Shown here one piece after another: positions 7,934 through 15,784 of a stretch of DNA of 44,290 bases. Position 1 is the first letter of the stretch, and every line of letters starts with the position of its first letter. The notes beneath the pieces were generated by a model. That model was not told the origin of the DNA. It searched no databases and saw nothing but the letters and a program-made list of their open reading frames with translations. Made by a program: the position numbers and the translations under genes. The DNA is from Deltaproteobacteria bacterium. Its GTDB lineage: Bacteria; Myxococcota_A; Polyangia; JAAYKL01. Location: NCBI GenBank assembly GCA_030595125.1, contig JAUVDV010000046.1:1-44290 (forward strand), given 5' to 3'.

Positions 7934-8689
7934 ATGAAGAACAACATCAAGATAGCCGTGATCATACCAGCGCTGAACGAGGAAAAGACCATCGGCAGGG
8001 TGATCGACGCGGTGCCTTCCTGGGTAGATCGAATCCTCGTGGGGAACAACGGATCCACCGACGGTACCGCGCAAGAGGCCTTGAAACACGGCGCGGTTGT
8101 GGTGGACGAGCCTTTTCGCGGGTACGGCGCCGCGTGCCTGGCGGCCGTGGAAGCGCTTGATTCGCCTGGGTCGCCGGATGCTCCGGGGGTGGTGGTGTTC
8201 CTCGATGGAGACCTGTCGGACGATCCGAAACAGATGGACACTCTGGTGGAACCGATCCTGGAGAGAGGCTTCGATCTGGTCATCGGATCCCGCGTTATGG
8301 GCCGGTGCGAGCCCGGAGCGCTGACCGTTACCCAGCGTTTCGGCAACTGGCTCAGCTGCCGCCTCACCCGGCTTTTCTTCGGCGTGAGCTACACGGATCT
8401 CGGTCCTTTCAGGGCGGTGCGACGATCGGCCCTCGATGCCCTGGAGCTGAACAACCGGGCCTTCGGATGGACCATCCAGATGCAGGTCAGGGCCGCAAGA
8501 AAGGGTCTTTCGATCACCGAGGTTCCCGTGGACTATCGCAACAGACGCGGGGGCGATTCCAAAGTGTCCGGCACCTTGCGTGGGGTAGTGGGCGCGGGCA
8601 CCACAATTCTCTATATCATCTTCGCCGAGGCGGTTGACGCCCAGCTCGAGCGCATGCGCTCAGGGACACTCGATGGGGTGCTCCGCTGA
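7934..8689 (+). CDS. Family 2 glycosyltransferase, polyprenyl-phosphate type
   Basis: 251 residues of a GT-A fold: IAVIIPALNEEKTI at the start, NNGSTDGT at about 38-45, and the metal-binding DGD at 91-93 within VVFLDGDLSDDP. Then comes the QRFGNWLSCRLTRLFFG segment and a conserved TDLGPFRAVRR. This pattern is that of enzymes that move a sugar from a nucleotide donor to a lipid phosphate such as undecaprenyl or dolichyl phosphate at the cytoplasmic membrane. There is no C-terminal membrane domain, so it is soluble or peripheral. The ribosome site is weak. Its last 30 bases overlap, tail to tail, the end of the lipoprotein gene on the other strand. Donor and acceptor cannot be told. Confidence 0.88.
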   Translation: MKNNIKIAVIIPALNEEKTIGRVIDAVPSWVDRILVGNNGSTDGTAQEALKHGAVVVDEPFRGYGAACLAAVEALDSPGSPDAPGVVVFLDGDLSDDPKQMDTLVEPILERGFDLVIGSRVMGRCEPGALTVTQRFGNWLSCRLTRLFFGVSYTDLGPFRAVRRSALDALELNNRAFGWTIQMQVRAARKGLSITEVPVDYRNRRGGDSKVSGTLRGVVGAGTTILYIIFAEAVDAQLERMRSGTLDGVLR

Positions 8690-10285
8690 TGGATCTTCGC
8701 CACCAGGTTCATCGGAGCAACCGTAATAACTCTCGGTACTGCTCCATCCACAATCGATTTCATGTTCAGAAGGGCAATCGACGCAGTAGAGCACCTCGTC
8801 CTCACACCAGATGACCTTCGCCTCCTCGTCGCAGCATCCCTCGAAGGTGACTCCGTTGCAGTCGGGTGAAGACGGCGGGTTGGGAGAGTCTCCAAAACAG
8901 GCTCCGTCTTCCCAGTAGTCTCCCACCTGCTCAGAAACCATGACGTTGATCGTGGTCGAGATTCCCATGCGTTCCCAGTAATGATTGTCGGAATCGAGTA
9001 TACCGGCATACAGTTGGGCGGACAAATACGACGAACCCAGCAATTCATTTTTGTCCACGGTGGATGGGGGCTCCGGCACGGTCATCGACGTCTGACTGGG
9101 GGTACTGCCTACACCCCATACTAGTTGTTCTCCCTTTGACAGAAATAGACCGATGTTAGTCACATTGTCGTCGAACACCTCCCATTCGAGCGGGTCTTGT
9201 ATGGGATACGCGTCGCCCCCCTCTTCCGGAGTCAACCACTCGGGTTTGTCCATGAGGGTGCCAAACGAATCGCCGTCATCAGGATATCCTTCGATAGAAA
9301 TATACGAACCCCAGACCCATTGGTTGCCCACGAGAACATAGACGCCGCAACTCACTCTCGGATCGTCGGCATACTCGGGCTCAACCCACACGAGTGACGA
9401 TTCGAATAGGCTCCCGTCCTCGCTTATATCGAGATGTGTGGACCAGCCCTGGCACCAGTATGAGCCGCTATCGCACATATTGCACACGCCGTATCCGTCG
9501 CGAATCGGGCTCTCGGACCGCGCGGGTACTTCGAAGGTAATGTCGGCGGTATGAGTCTCCATTGCGCTGACCGCGAAGTCCAGCTCGACGTCGGTCAATT
9601 CCTCGGTGGTCGCTTCGAAGCTCCTCTGCATCCACTGATAGATCGGCTGGTCGTAGCCCTGGCCCGATGGAGGCACGGGACCCACGATGTACTCCGTAAC
9701 CTGAATAATGAAAGGTTCTCCGCTCGGCACTTCCAGGGAGAAGGTTCCGTCCGATGTTTTGTCGCAGCTCGACTCGGATTTCATCCCCACCACGCTGGCT
9801 TTCCACTCGTGGTCGGCATCCTGTAGGCCGACAACCGTGCCGCTGACGCCCAATGTCTCCGTCGTTTTGGATTCCAACGGGAGCATTTGCAGCGTGATCG
9901 AACCCTCGATAATCAATGCAATTCCCAAGTCGGAGGGATCAATGTTGACCAAACTGCTAAGCACGTAGTCGGGCTGATGCGCCGTGGCCGCCGCAGTGCC
10001 GAGCGACCAGTCAACACCTTCAAACGTCACCTTGCCGTCGGCGCCGGAGACCGTCTCGGTTCGTTCGCCGCCGGGAGCGTCGAAAGCCACGGTCGCGCCC
10101 TCCATCGACACCCAGTCCTCAGAATCCGTGGACCACTCCACCACAATGAATGTGATGCTCTCGCCGCCTCCGCCACCATCAAGACCGGCGTCCTGCACCT
10201 TCTTGCTATCGTCGCCGCATCCGGCGATCGAAATCGCCATCAGGCACGCTACCGCAACCGACAAATAGACATGTTGGGTTTTCAT
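8660..10285 (-). CDS. Large lipoprotein with C-terminal Cys-rich module
   Basis: 541 residues. The lipobox SIAGC gives lipidated Cys23, followed by a short Gly-rich linker instead of the Asp/Ser type. Two or three beta-sandwich-like repeats are suggested in the first 250 residues (for example GATVAFDAPGGERTETVSG), resembling carboxypeptidase-regulatory or Ig-like folds. The C-terminus has a Cys-rich module of the pattern GCC-x6-V-x-WC, then VDC, CGW and YYGC, that recurs in the lipoprotein at 13731. The start is supported by AAGGAG. No enzymatic motif was found; it is probably a surface or outer-membrane lipoprotein of unknown role. The stop lies within the glycosyltransferase gene (30-base convergent overlap). 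Confidence 0.75.
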   Translation of the reverse strand: MKTQHVYLSVAVACLMAISIAGCGDDSKKVQDAGLDGGGGGESITFIVVEWSTDSEDWVSMEGATVAFDAPGGERTETVSGADGKVTFEGVDWSLGTAAATAHQPDYVLSSLVNIDPSDLGIALIIEGSITLQMLPLESKTTETLGVSGTVVGLQDADHEWKASVVGMKSESSCDKTSDGTFSLEVPSGEPFIIQVTEYIVGPVPPSGQGYDQPIYQWMQRSFEATTEELTDVELDFAVSAMETHTADITFEVPARSESPIRDGYGVCNMCDSGSYWCQGWSTHLDISEDGSLFESSLVWVEPEYADDPRVSCGVYVLVGNQWVWGSYISIEGYPDDGDSFGTLMDKPEWLTPEEGGDAYPIQDPLEWEVFDDNVTNIGLFLSKGEQLVWGVGSTPSQTSMTVPEPPSTVDKNELLGSSYLSAQLYAGILDSDNHYWERMGISTTINVMVSEQVGDYWEDGACFGDSPNPPSSPDCNGVTFEGCCDEEAKVIWCEDEVLYCVDCPSEHEIDCGWSSTESYYGCSDEPGGEDPSAEHPIECP

Positions 10286-10532
10286 GATAATCTCCTTGCT
10301 CCCGATTGAATATCATCCACCACTTTGAAACAGATTGTCTGACCGATCCCACTCTTGCCGAACATTGGTTTTTTTTAAATATCCCCGCAGATTTGAAAAC
10401 CGTAATGTGGGGCGAAATAAAAAACAAGGAAATTAAAAATGTACGCAATTACTGTAGTATTCATTGGTGGGAGTTGAAAATCGGGGGCCACTATCCCTCG
10501 AAATAGAGTTCGTCCGAGAATCTCTGAAGTTA

Positions 10533-11285
10533 CTACTTGGCGTTGGCTCCGTTGACCGCGTTCATGATGTCCGTAATCGACATGTAATTCGTTGAGTCAA
10601 CGTCGCGATCGATCACGATCATTGTTTCCAGGTCTATTACGGCGGTGAACGGCGTGTAAAGGGTGCCGTAAATCGGCGGCCTGACGCCCGTCCAGTACGA
10701 ACCGTTAAAATATGGTGATATGTAAGGCGCCGCACTGCTTATCGGCGCGTCAGCGGACCCGGTTGTATAGGCCGCATAGACCACACCATTTGCTGCGTTT
10801 ATCTGGCTCTCGTATCCGCCTACCGAGCTGAACCAGCTCGGACAGGAGGGTCACGACATGGTCCCGAACATGAGCACCATCGATTGCTTCCCTGAACAAT
10901 GAAGATCCTCGAGAGTGAACGAAACTTCAGTCTGCTCGACCGATCCATCACCGTCTGAATCAATGTAGCCGGTCACTGACCAGTTCGCGACAGTATTGCC
11001 TACGATCAGGTCGCTGCCCCAGCTGATCGACGTACAGGCGCCGGTGTCCGTGTCACTGTCCGTGTCACTGTCTGTGTCGCTGTCTGTGTCGCTGTCTGTG
11101 TCTGAATCCGAGTCGCTGTCGGAATCACTGTCAGAATCGGAGTCGGAGTCGGAGTCCGAATCCGAGTCCGAGTCCGAACTCGATCCGTAATCTTGTCCTT
11201 GATCACAGGCGGCTTGCCCGAAAGACAAAACCGCCAACGTACAGATGCAAAGTAAAACCAAATTCCAGGATCTTGCGCTGTTCAT
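10533..11285 (-). CDS. Putative selenoprotein: redoxin-fold lipoprotein with UxxC active site
   Basis: Read through one in-frame TGA (10853-10851), this is a 250-residue protein. A signal peptide ends near Cys27 (weak lipobox), an Asp-Ser/Asp-Thr linker runs to about residue 79, then a thioredoxin/AhpC-like domain. TGA is codon 145, in the context VLMFGTMS-[TGA]-PSCPSW, exactly where the first Cys of a CxxC redox site should follow the VLMFG strand. Downstream, 105 codons continue the redoxin pattern, with a Pro-containing strand (TPFTAVIDLETMIVIDRD). A SECIS-like hairpin follows the TGA. TGA is a normal stop elsewhere here. The start has AAAGGA. The alternative is a Cys codon mutated to stop, but the hairpin argues against that. 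Likely role: extracytoplasmic thiol or peroxide chemistry. Confidence 0.78.
10823..10853 (-). promoter_or_regulatory. SECIS-like element downstream of the in-frame UGA
   Basis: On the minus-strand mRNA, CCGAGCU (10841-10835) and AGCUCGG (10829-10823) form a perfect 7-bp stem closed by the loop GGUUC (10834-10830). The loop starts 16 nt after the UGA at 10853-10851. Bacterial SECIS elements are short hairpins just after the UGA with a G-U in the apical loop at about this distance (17 nt in E. coli fdhF), and SelB binds that loop. Below the stem, CCUCC and GGCGG could add a further interrupted helix. The agreement in position, loop and length makes chance unlikely. Confidence 0.72.
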
Positions 11286-11379
11286 GACTTTTCCTTTCAG
11301 TGGTGATTCTCACCGAACCACGGCAGATTTGACCATCCACAGTCTATCATTATGCCACACAATAACCCGACCATGGACG

Positions 11380-11886
11380 CTATTTTATCCGGAACTCCCA
11401 GCCGCAGTAGTAGTCGTCCGGGTGATCGTCCGGCGGGCAGGCGATGCACGTGGTCTCGATACGCGAGTCGATGGTCTGCGCGAAGGTCGCGTATTCAACG
11501 AGCCCCACGGGTTTGCAGGGAAAGTCGGGCAGGCCCCGACGCTTGCGGGCACTCTGGACCCGGCAGTCGTTCATGTAGAAGCGCAGGCAACCGTTGACAT
11601 ATTCGCTGCTCTGGCGGTTGAGAACGGCGTACATGCGGTATTCGAGCGCCTCGCGCAGGCCCTCGAGCCCGGCCTGCTCGCTCAGGCCGAGGAGACGTTT
11701 GATGCGCTTGCCCTCGATGGGCGAAAACCTCTCCCAGGCTTCGGTGTCCGCGCGGATGGCTTCTTCCATGCCGTGCACCCGCTCCACCGCCTGAAACCAG
11801 AGACCATCGTGGGCAAGCCAGTTCTTGGCGAAGTTGTTGATGACCTCTATTAGCTGCTCTCGTGAGAGATCGTTCAGGGTCGACAT
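11380..11886 (-). CDS. DUF6125-like cytosolic protein
   Basis: 168 residues without signal peptide or membrane segment. An alpha-helical N-terminus (SREQLIEVINNFAKNWLAHDGLW) and a C-terminal half with paired cysteines (CRVQSARKRRGLPDFPCK, then TTCIACPP and YYCGWEF) match proteins I know as DUF6125. These are related to the L-2-amino-thiazoline-4-carboxylate hydrolase-like fold. Catalysis has not been shown for the DUF, and the conserved Cys suggest metal binding. The start has AGGAGA upstream. It follows the M49 peptidase gene by 34 bases on the same strand and probably shares its transcript. The selenoprotein gene follows after 94 bases, so all three could be co-transcribed. Confidence 0.72.
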   Translation of the reverse strand: MSTLNDLSREQLIEVINNFAKNWLAHDGLWFQAVERVHGMEEAIRADTEAWERFSPIEGKRIKRLLGLSEQAGLEGLREALEYRMYAVLNRQSSEYVNGCLRFYMNDCRVQSARKRRGLPDFPCKPVGLVEYATFAQTIDSRIETTCIACPPDDHPDDYYCGWEFRIK

Positions 11887-11920
11887 GGATTCTCCTGTTG
11901 AAGCCGGGATGGGGTTGTCC

Positions 11921-13663
11921 CTACCAACCCTTCATCTGCTCTTCGATCGTGTAGGTGGGCCGAAGGTCGGTGGGGATATCCGAGAGGCCGTCGAGGGCGG
12001 CCTTGAGATGGTCGGGCATGTCGCCGTACTTCTCGATCATCACCTTTGCCTTGTCGTAATCGCCGAACGCCTCGATCATGAGAACCTCGTGGGCGAGGGA
12101 CTTGATGGCTTGCTGCATCTTCTCGGACACATATACGTACTTGCCATCTTCCAGGATGATCGCGCCCTTTTCCATGAGCCAGTTGAACTGGATGATGTTG
12201 CTCTTGCCGTGAGCCTCGGCGGCGCCGAATCGCACCGAGCGGAAAAACCCGCCGAGCAGCGATGCGTACATGTTCTCCACGAAGCTCTCCTCGTGCAGCC
12301 CCTCCTCGATGAGCAGGTAGTTGAGATACGAGCCGAGGATGTCCGCCTTGCACTCCTCGATGGCCGGGTAGAGCTCTTTCAGCTCGGCGTTGACCGTGGT
12401 CTTCACCTTCTTGCCGTCCTTCGTGACGGTGATCTTGCCCGGGCCGAGTCCGTGCGCGGTCTCGTGGACCAGGGTGTGGTTGAAGAAGGCCTTGAACGAA
12501 ACGTTCTTTGCCTGATCCTCGCGCATGAGCCTGCCGGCGATGGGCACGAGTATCTTGTTGAACTTGGCGTGGGCCACGTTCTTGAGCATCACCTTCTTCG
12601 AGCCCTTCTTCTCACGGACGACCTCGTCGTTGGGAAGGTTGAAGGCCAGGGTCTGTACCCCGGCGCGTGTGTCACCCGCCGTGAAGAGTACTTCCACCAC
12701 GGAGATGGGCGACTCGGAGCCTCTGCTCAGGTTCTTGTGCTCGTCGGGAATGGGAAGGAACGCCTCCATCTTGGGCATGAAAGACTTGATCCGGGCGAGG
12801 TCCCTGGAGTCCTCGGGATCGCGCAGAGCCAGGAAAGTCTCGAACGCGGCCTTGTAGCCCATCAGCTCGTCCTCGTAGACCTCGTACGGCCCGATAACAA
12901 TCTCGATGTCGCCGTCGCCGAGATCCATCCAGTCCATGTCGCTTTGCCGGTACTCGTTGTCGCGAAAAGCTTTTGCCCGCGCGGTCAGGTACTTCTTCAA
13001 CCGGGCGTCCTTTGCCAGTTCCGCGGCCTCGTCGAGCAGCTTCGCCGCCGGCTCCAGCCACTTCTTGTAAAACTCGGAGTAGGGCACGGCCTTCAGTCCA
13101 TCGCCGTCGCGCTGGATAACGGTGAAGTAACCGGTGAATGCCTCCTTGAGATCCGGATGCGATTCGATCCAGCCCTCGAGTTCTTCCTTCTTGATATCTT
13201 CCGGATAGAAGGTGGCGCCCTTTGGCTTCTCAACCTCCCCAAAGAACGGCTTGTTGTGGTCGAGCCTGTTCCACGGACCGTACATGATGTCGAACGCCGC
13301 CAGGGTGTCGGCGTGCGAAGGGTCTCCCGCCAGTTCTTCGCGCCACTTCGGGTTCTGTGCGCTGACCTGGTTCAGGTACAGGTCGTCCATGATCTCGGCG
13401 GCCTCCACCAGCTTTGCGATGACCGTCCTGTGCTGCTCCGGGATCTTTGATTCGTCCATGCCGATATCGGTGGGCGAGAACTTGGCCACCAACTTCTTCA
13501 CTCCGGTATCCACGATCGTAGCCTCCTCTTTTGAGGTTTCCTCATCCTCGATGATCGGTTTTTCGTCGACCTTGGCGGCCTTCTCCTCGGTCTTCTCCTC
13601 GCCCCCGCAGCCGATAGTCGAAGCAAGACCCGCCGCGATGAGCAATCTGATCAAAGTGTTCAT
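11921..13663 (-). CDS. Lipoprotein metallopeptidase of the M49 (dipeptidyl-peptidase III-like) family
   Basis: 580 residues. The lipobox STIGC places a lipid on Cys19, followed by a Glu/Lys-rich linker. The zinc site is HETAH (His400, Glu401, His404), followed by the second family motif EECKAD (Glu436-Asp441), which supplies the third ligand; in human DPP III this motif is EECRAE. Classical DPP III has a one-residue longer HExxxH; the HExxH form here is seen in bacterial and plant (NUDT3-type) relatives. Expected activity is removal of dipeptides from peptides, here outside the cytoplasm. The start at 13663 has AAGGAG; a start ten codons earlier lacks one. The DUF6125-like gene follows after 34 bases. 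Confidence 0.82.
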   Translation of the reverse strand: MNTLIRLLIAAGLASTIGCGGEEKTEEKAAKVDEKPIIEDEETSKEEATIVDTGVKKLVAKFSPTDIGMDESKIPEQHRTVIAKLVEAAEIMDDLYLNQVSAQNPKWREELAGDPSHADTLAAFDIMYGPWNRLDHNKPFFGEVEKPKGATFYPEDIKKEELEGWIESHPDLKEAFTGYFTVIQRDGDGLKAVPYSEFYKKWLEPAAKLLDEAAELAKDARLKKYLTARAKAFRDNEYRQSDMDWMDLGDGDIEIVIGPYEVYEDELMGYKAAFETFLALRDPEDSRDLARIKSFMPKMEAFLPIPDEHKNLSRGSESPISVVEVLFTAGDTRAGVQTLAFNLPNDEVVREKKGSKKVMLKNVAHAKFNKILVPIAGRLMREDQAKNVSFKAFFNHTLVHETAHGLGPGKITVTKDGKKVKTTVNAELKELYPAIEECKADILGSYLNYLLIEEGLHEESFVENMYASLLGGFFRSVRFGAAEAHGKSNIIQFNWLMEKGAIILEDGKYVYVSEKMQQAIKSLAHEVLMIEAFGDYDKAKVMIEKYGDMPDHLKAALDGLSDIPTDLRPTYTIEEQMKGW

Positions 13664-13730
13664 GGAATGCGCTCCTTTCTTTTCGAGGAGCACATAGTAG
13701 TAAAAGTGGAAGAAAAGACCAGAGGTAGCG

Positions 13731-14234
13731 TCAAATGCAGTCTAGCCACTCCTCGGAGGCGTCATATCCGCATACATCGCCTTCACCATCACAATCTGCT
13801 TCTTCGTAGAAAACGCCCTGGTCTTCGCCGCAATACACGGCCGTGCCCAGATCGCCGGTGCAGCAACCGTACCACTGATCCTCTGATGACCAGTTCCACG
13901 ACAGGGGATTGCAGTCGCCGGGGAGCACCTCCGGACAGCAGACCATGTTGGAGTTGGTCTGTGCTTCGACCTCGCAGTCGGTGAGGGGCGGATCCGTATC
14001 GGTGTCCGTATCGGAGTCCGTGTCGGAGTCTGTATCGGAGTCTGTGTCGGAGTCCGTGTCGGAATCCGTGTCGGAGTCCGTGTCACCATCGGAGTCACTA
14101 TCGGAATCACCGTCCGTGTCGCTATCGGAGTCACTGTCCGTGCTCCCGGTATTGAAAACGGGTGACTTGTCGCTGCAACCCAGAGCAAATGAAACGCAAA
14201 GCATGAGAATGGTAAAAACAGGCAGTTTCTTCAT
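13731..14234 (-). CDS. Small lipoprotein: Asp/Ser linker plus Cys-rich module
   Basis: 167 residues. The lipobox ALGC gives Cys20. A DSDSDT/DTDSDT linker fills about residues 31-82 and a compact Cys-rich domain makes up the rest. Its pattern (WYGCC, then VYC, ADC, VCGY and LDC) matches the C-terminal module of the large lipoprotein at 8660, suggesting a shared disulfide-stabilised domain. No catalytic residue is evident. The start has GGGAGGA upstream. It stands alone, divergent from the FMN-binding gene across a 127-base A/T-rich spacer. It is likely an exposed surface protein held away from the membrane by the acidic linker; function unknown. Confidence 0.75.
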   Translation of the reverse strand: MKKLPVFTILMLCVSFALGCSDKSPVFNTGSTDSDSDSDTDGDSDSDSDGDTDSDTDSDTDSDTDSDTDSDTDSDTDTDTDPPLTDCEVEAQTNSNMVCCPEVLPGDCNPLSWNWSSEDQWYGCCTGDLGTAVYCGEDQGVFYEEADCDGEGDVCGYDASEEWLDCI

Positions 14235-14361
14235 GTAATCCTCCCATGGTGACTCGTTGTATTGGTATGGTCACCAAAGTCCATTATTATTAATAGTGTC
14301 ATCATAATGACTTATGGACCAAATATCATTATAGATTTGATCATGTATTGAGGAGAAGCCC

Positions 14362-14823
14362 ATGATCGGAAAGACACCATGGTTTGTTTTGGCGGCCTTT
14401 GTCGTGCTGGCCTGTTCCATGCCGCCCGTCCTCGGCGGCAGGATCAACTCGGCCCTGGTGCGGGACGGCGAGTACACTGGCAAGTACAGGGATTTTCCCA
14501 ACTCCGCAGAGGTACGCGTGGTGGTGGAGGACGGAAAGATCGTGGCGTGCGATGTGGTCGACTTCGGAGGCGTATTGAAGAAAACCTACGCCGAGGACAG
14601 GATCCCGGATCGCATAGTCGACGGTCAGTCCACCGATGTGGACGCGGTCTCCGGCGCCACCAACTTCAGCCGCGTCATAATGAACGCCGCTCAGAAAGCA
14701 CTGGACCAGGCCCTAGCCGAAGAAGATCTCCTTGAACGTGATCACCATGATCATCCCGAGCAGGAGCACGAACCCGACAGTGTTGACGGCGGCGTCCACC
14801 TTCTTGTTGACCCTCCGGCGTGA
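14362..14823 (+). CDS. Exported FMN-binding domain protein
   Basis: 153 residues. A signal segment (1-26) contains a possible lipobox (VLAC, Cys18). The FMN-binding domain (PF04205, as in RnfG and NqrC) follows: DGEYTGKYRDFPNSAEVRV, VEDGKIVACDVV, and the flavinylation motif VDAVSGATNFS, whose Thr receives FMN by phosphodiester bond from ApbE. Such domains carry electrons outside the inner membrane. AGGAGA precedes the ATG. The domain is complete by about residue 122. The remaining tail (HDHPEQEHEPDS...) is read from the antisense of the rseP-like gene, with which it overlaps by 111 bases. No Rnf or Nqr genes are nearby. Confidence 0.82.
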   Translation: MIGKTPWFVLAAFVVLACSMPPVLGGRINSALVRDGEYTGKYRDFPNSAEVRVVVEDGKIVACDVVDFGGVLKKTYAEDRIPDRIVDGQSTDVDAVSGATNFSRVIMNAAQKALDQALAEEDLLERDHHDHPEQEHEPDSVDGGVHLLVDPPA

Positions 14824-15738
14824 GATGACCTCGTAGAGCAGGAATACACCGCGTCCGCCGTCGAGTGCCGGGAGCGGGAACATGTTGAACATGAACAGCA
14901 TGATGCTCAGATATGAAACAAACGCCAGGAAATGCGCCAGACCGGAGTCCAGAGTGCTCGCGGCCATCTTGACGATGCCTACCGGACCCACCGGCGAGAC
15001 GTCCCTGGATTTGCCCGAGATCCAGCCCGCCAGCGAGGTGACTGTGAGCGAGACAGTGCTCGTACACTTTGCTAGCGCGGCGTGGGCGGCCTCGTGAATC
15101 GGAAGTCGGACGTCGGTAGTGGGTTGATGGATCCCGATCAGTCCGATCCCGTTCTTGAGCATGGGCGTGACCTTCACCGTCATCTGTTCGCCGTCGCGTT
15201 CGATCAAGAGGGAGACGTCTTTTTCGGGGTTCTCGTGAAGGTTGCCCGCAAGCTCGTCCCAGGTTGAGATCTTCACCCCGTTGAACTCGAGCACCCGGTC
15301 GTTCAATTTCAACCCGGCTGCGTCCGCCGGGGCGCCTTTCACTATCTGCCCGACCCTGGACTCGTTCACGCTCTCTGGAACTCCGGACGAGTAAAGCCCG
15401 AACAACATGGCCCACGCCAGGAGGAAGTTGGCCACAGGCCCCGCCAGGATCACCGCCATCCGCTTCCAGGCGGCCTTTGTCTGGTAGGAGCCCGGGGCCG
15501 TGTAGGCATCCTCCTCGAACGGATTCACCCCCTTGATCTGCACGAACCCACCCAGTGGGATTATGCCGATCTGATACACGATGCCGGTCTTTTTGGAGGT
15601 CCACTTGATGATGGGATGCAGGAAGCCAATGGAGTAGCGGAGGACCTTCATCCCCGTCCAGCGCGCCACCCAGAAATGCCCCGCCTCGTGAATCGCGATG
15701 AGTATACCGATAACCAGAATTGCTATCAGAATGTTCAT
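14713..15738 (-). CDS. rseP: Site-2 zinc metalloprotease, RseP type
   Basis: 341 residues. HEAGH at 17-21 in the first membrane helix supplies two zinc ligands and the catalytic Glu; the third ligand is in NMFPLPALDGGR near residue 285. One PDZ domain lies between (VGQIVKGAPADAAGLKLNDRV, about 128-200), and a GxxGG-type hairpin is seen in IGIIPLGGFVQ. These intramembrane proteases cut membrane-bound anti-sigma factors and clear signal-peptide remnants. E. coli RseP has two PDZ domains and about 450 residues; the single-PDZ form is common in other phyla. No clear ribosome site. No lipid-A or bam genes adjoin it, unlike in proteobacterial rseP clusters. Its 3' end overlaps the FMN-binding gene. 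Confidence 0.88.
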   Translation of the reverse strand: MNILIAILVIGILIAIHEAGHFWVARWTGMKVLRYSIGFLHPIIKWTSKKTGIVYQIGIIPLGGFVQIKGVNPFEEDAYTAPGSYQTKAAWKRMAVILAGPVANFLLAWAMLFGLYSSGVPESVNESRVGQIVKGAPADAAGLKLNDRVLEFNGVKISTWDELAGNLHENPEKDVSLLIERDGEQMTVKVTPMLKNGIGLIGIHQPTTDVRLPIHEAAHAALAKCTSTVSLTVTSLAGWISGKSRDVSPVGPVGIVKMAASTLDSGLAHFLAFVSYLSIMLFMFNMFPLPALDGGRGVFLLYEVISRRRVNKKVDAAVNTVGFVLLLGMIMVITFKEIFFG

Positions 15739-15784
15739 GGAGGGGTATTAACCGTCATCAGCAAAAAAGTCGAGTTGGAGAATT

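Noticed and set aside
10533-10784. A separate 83-residue gene starting at a GTG
   Set aside because: It is in phase with the upstream lipoprotein frame, lacks a ribosome site and begins in the middle of a redoxin domain. It is better read as the part of the selenoprotein after the UGA.
10851-10853. Explanation of the in-frame TGA by a recoded genome (TGA = Trp or Gly)
   Set aside because: Many genes here end in TGA within ATGA overlaps and use TGG for Trp, so TGA is a stop except at this site.
11041-11180. Repeats resembling a CRISPR or satellite array, here and at the other linker sites
   Set aside because: They are hexamer-scale codon repeats for Asp-Ser/Asp-Thr within open frames, without unique spacers of fixed length.
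11825-13450. A 541-codon open frame on the plus strand opposite the M49 peptidase
   Set aside because: Long antisense frames are common in high-GC genes. The product is Val/Leu/His/Asp-rich with no domain pattern, while the minus-strand gene has signal peptide, zinc motif and ribosome site.
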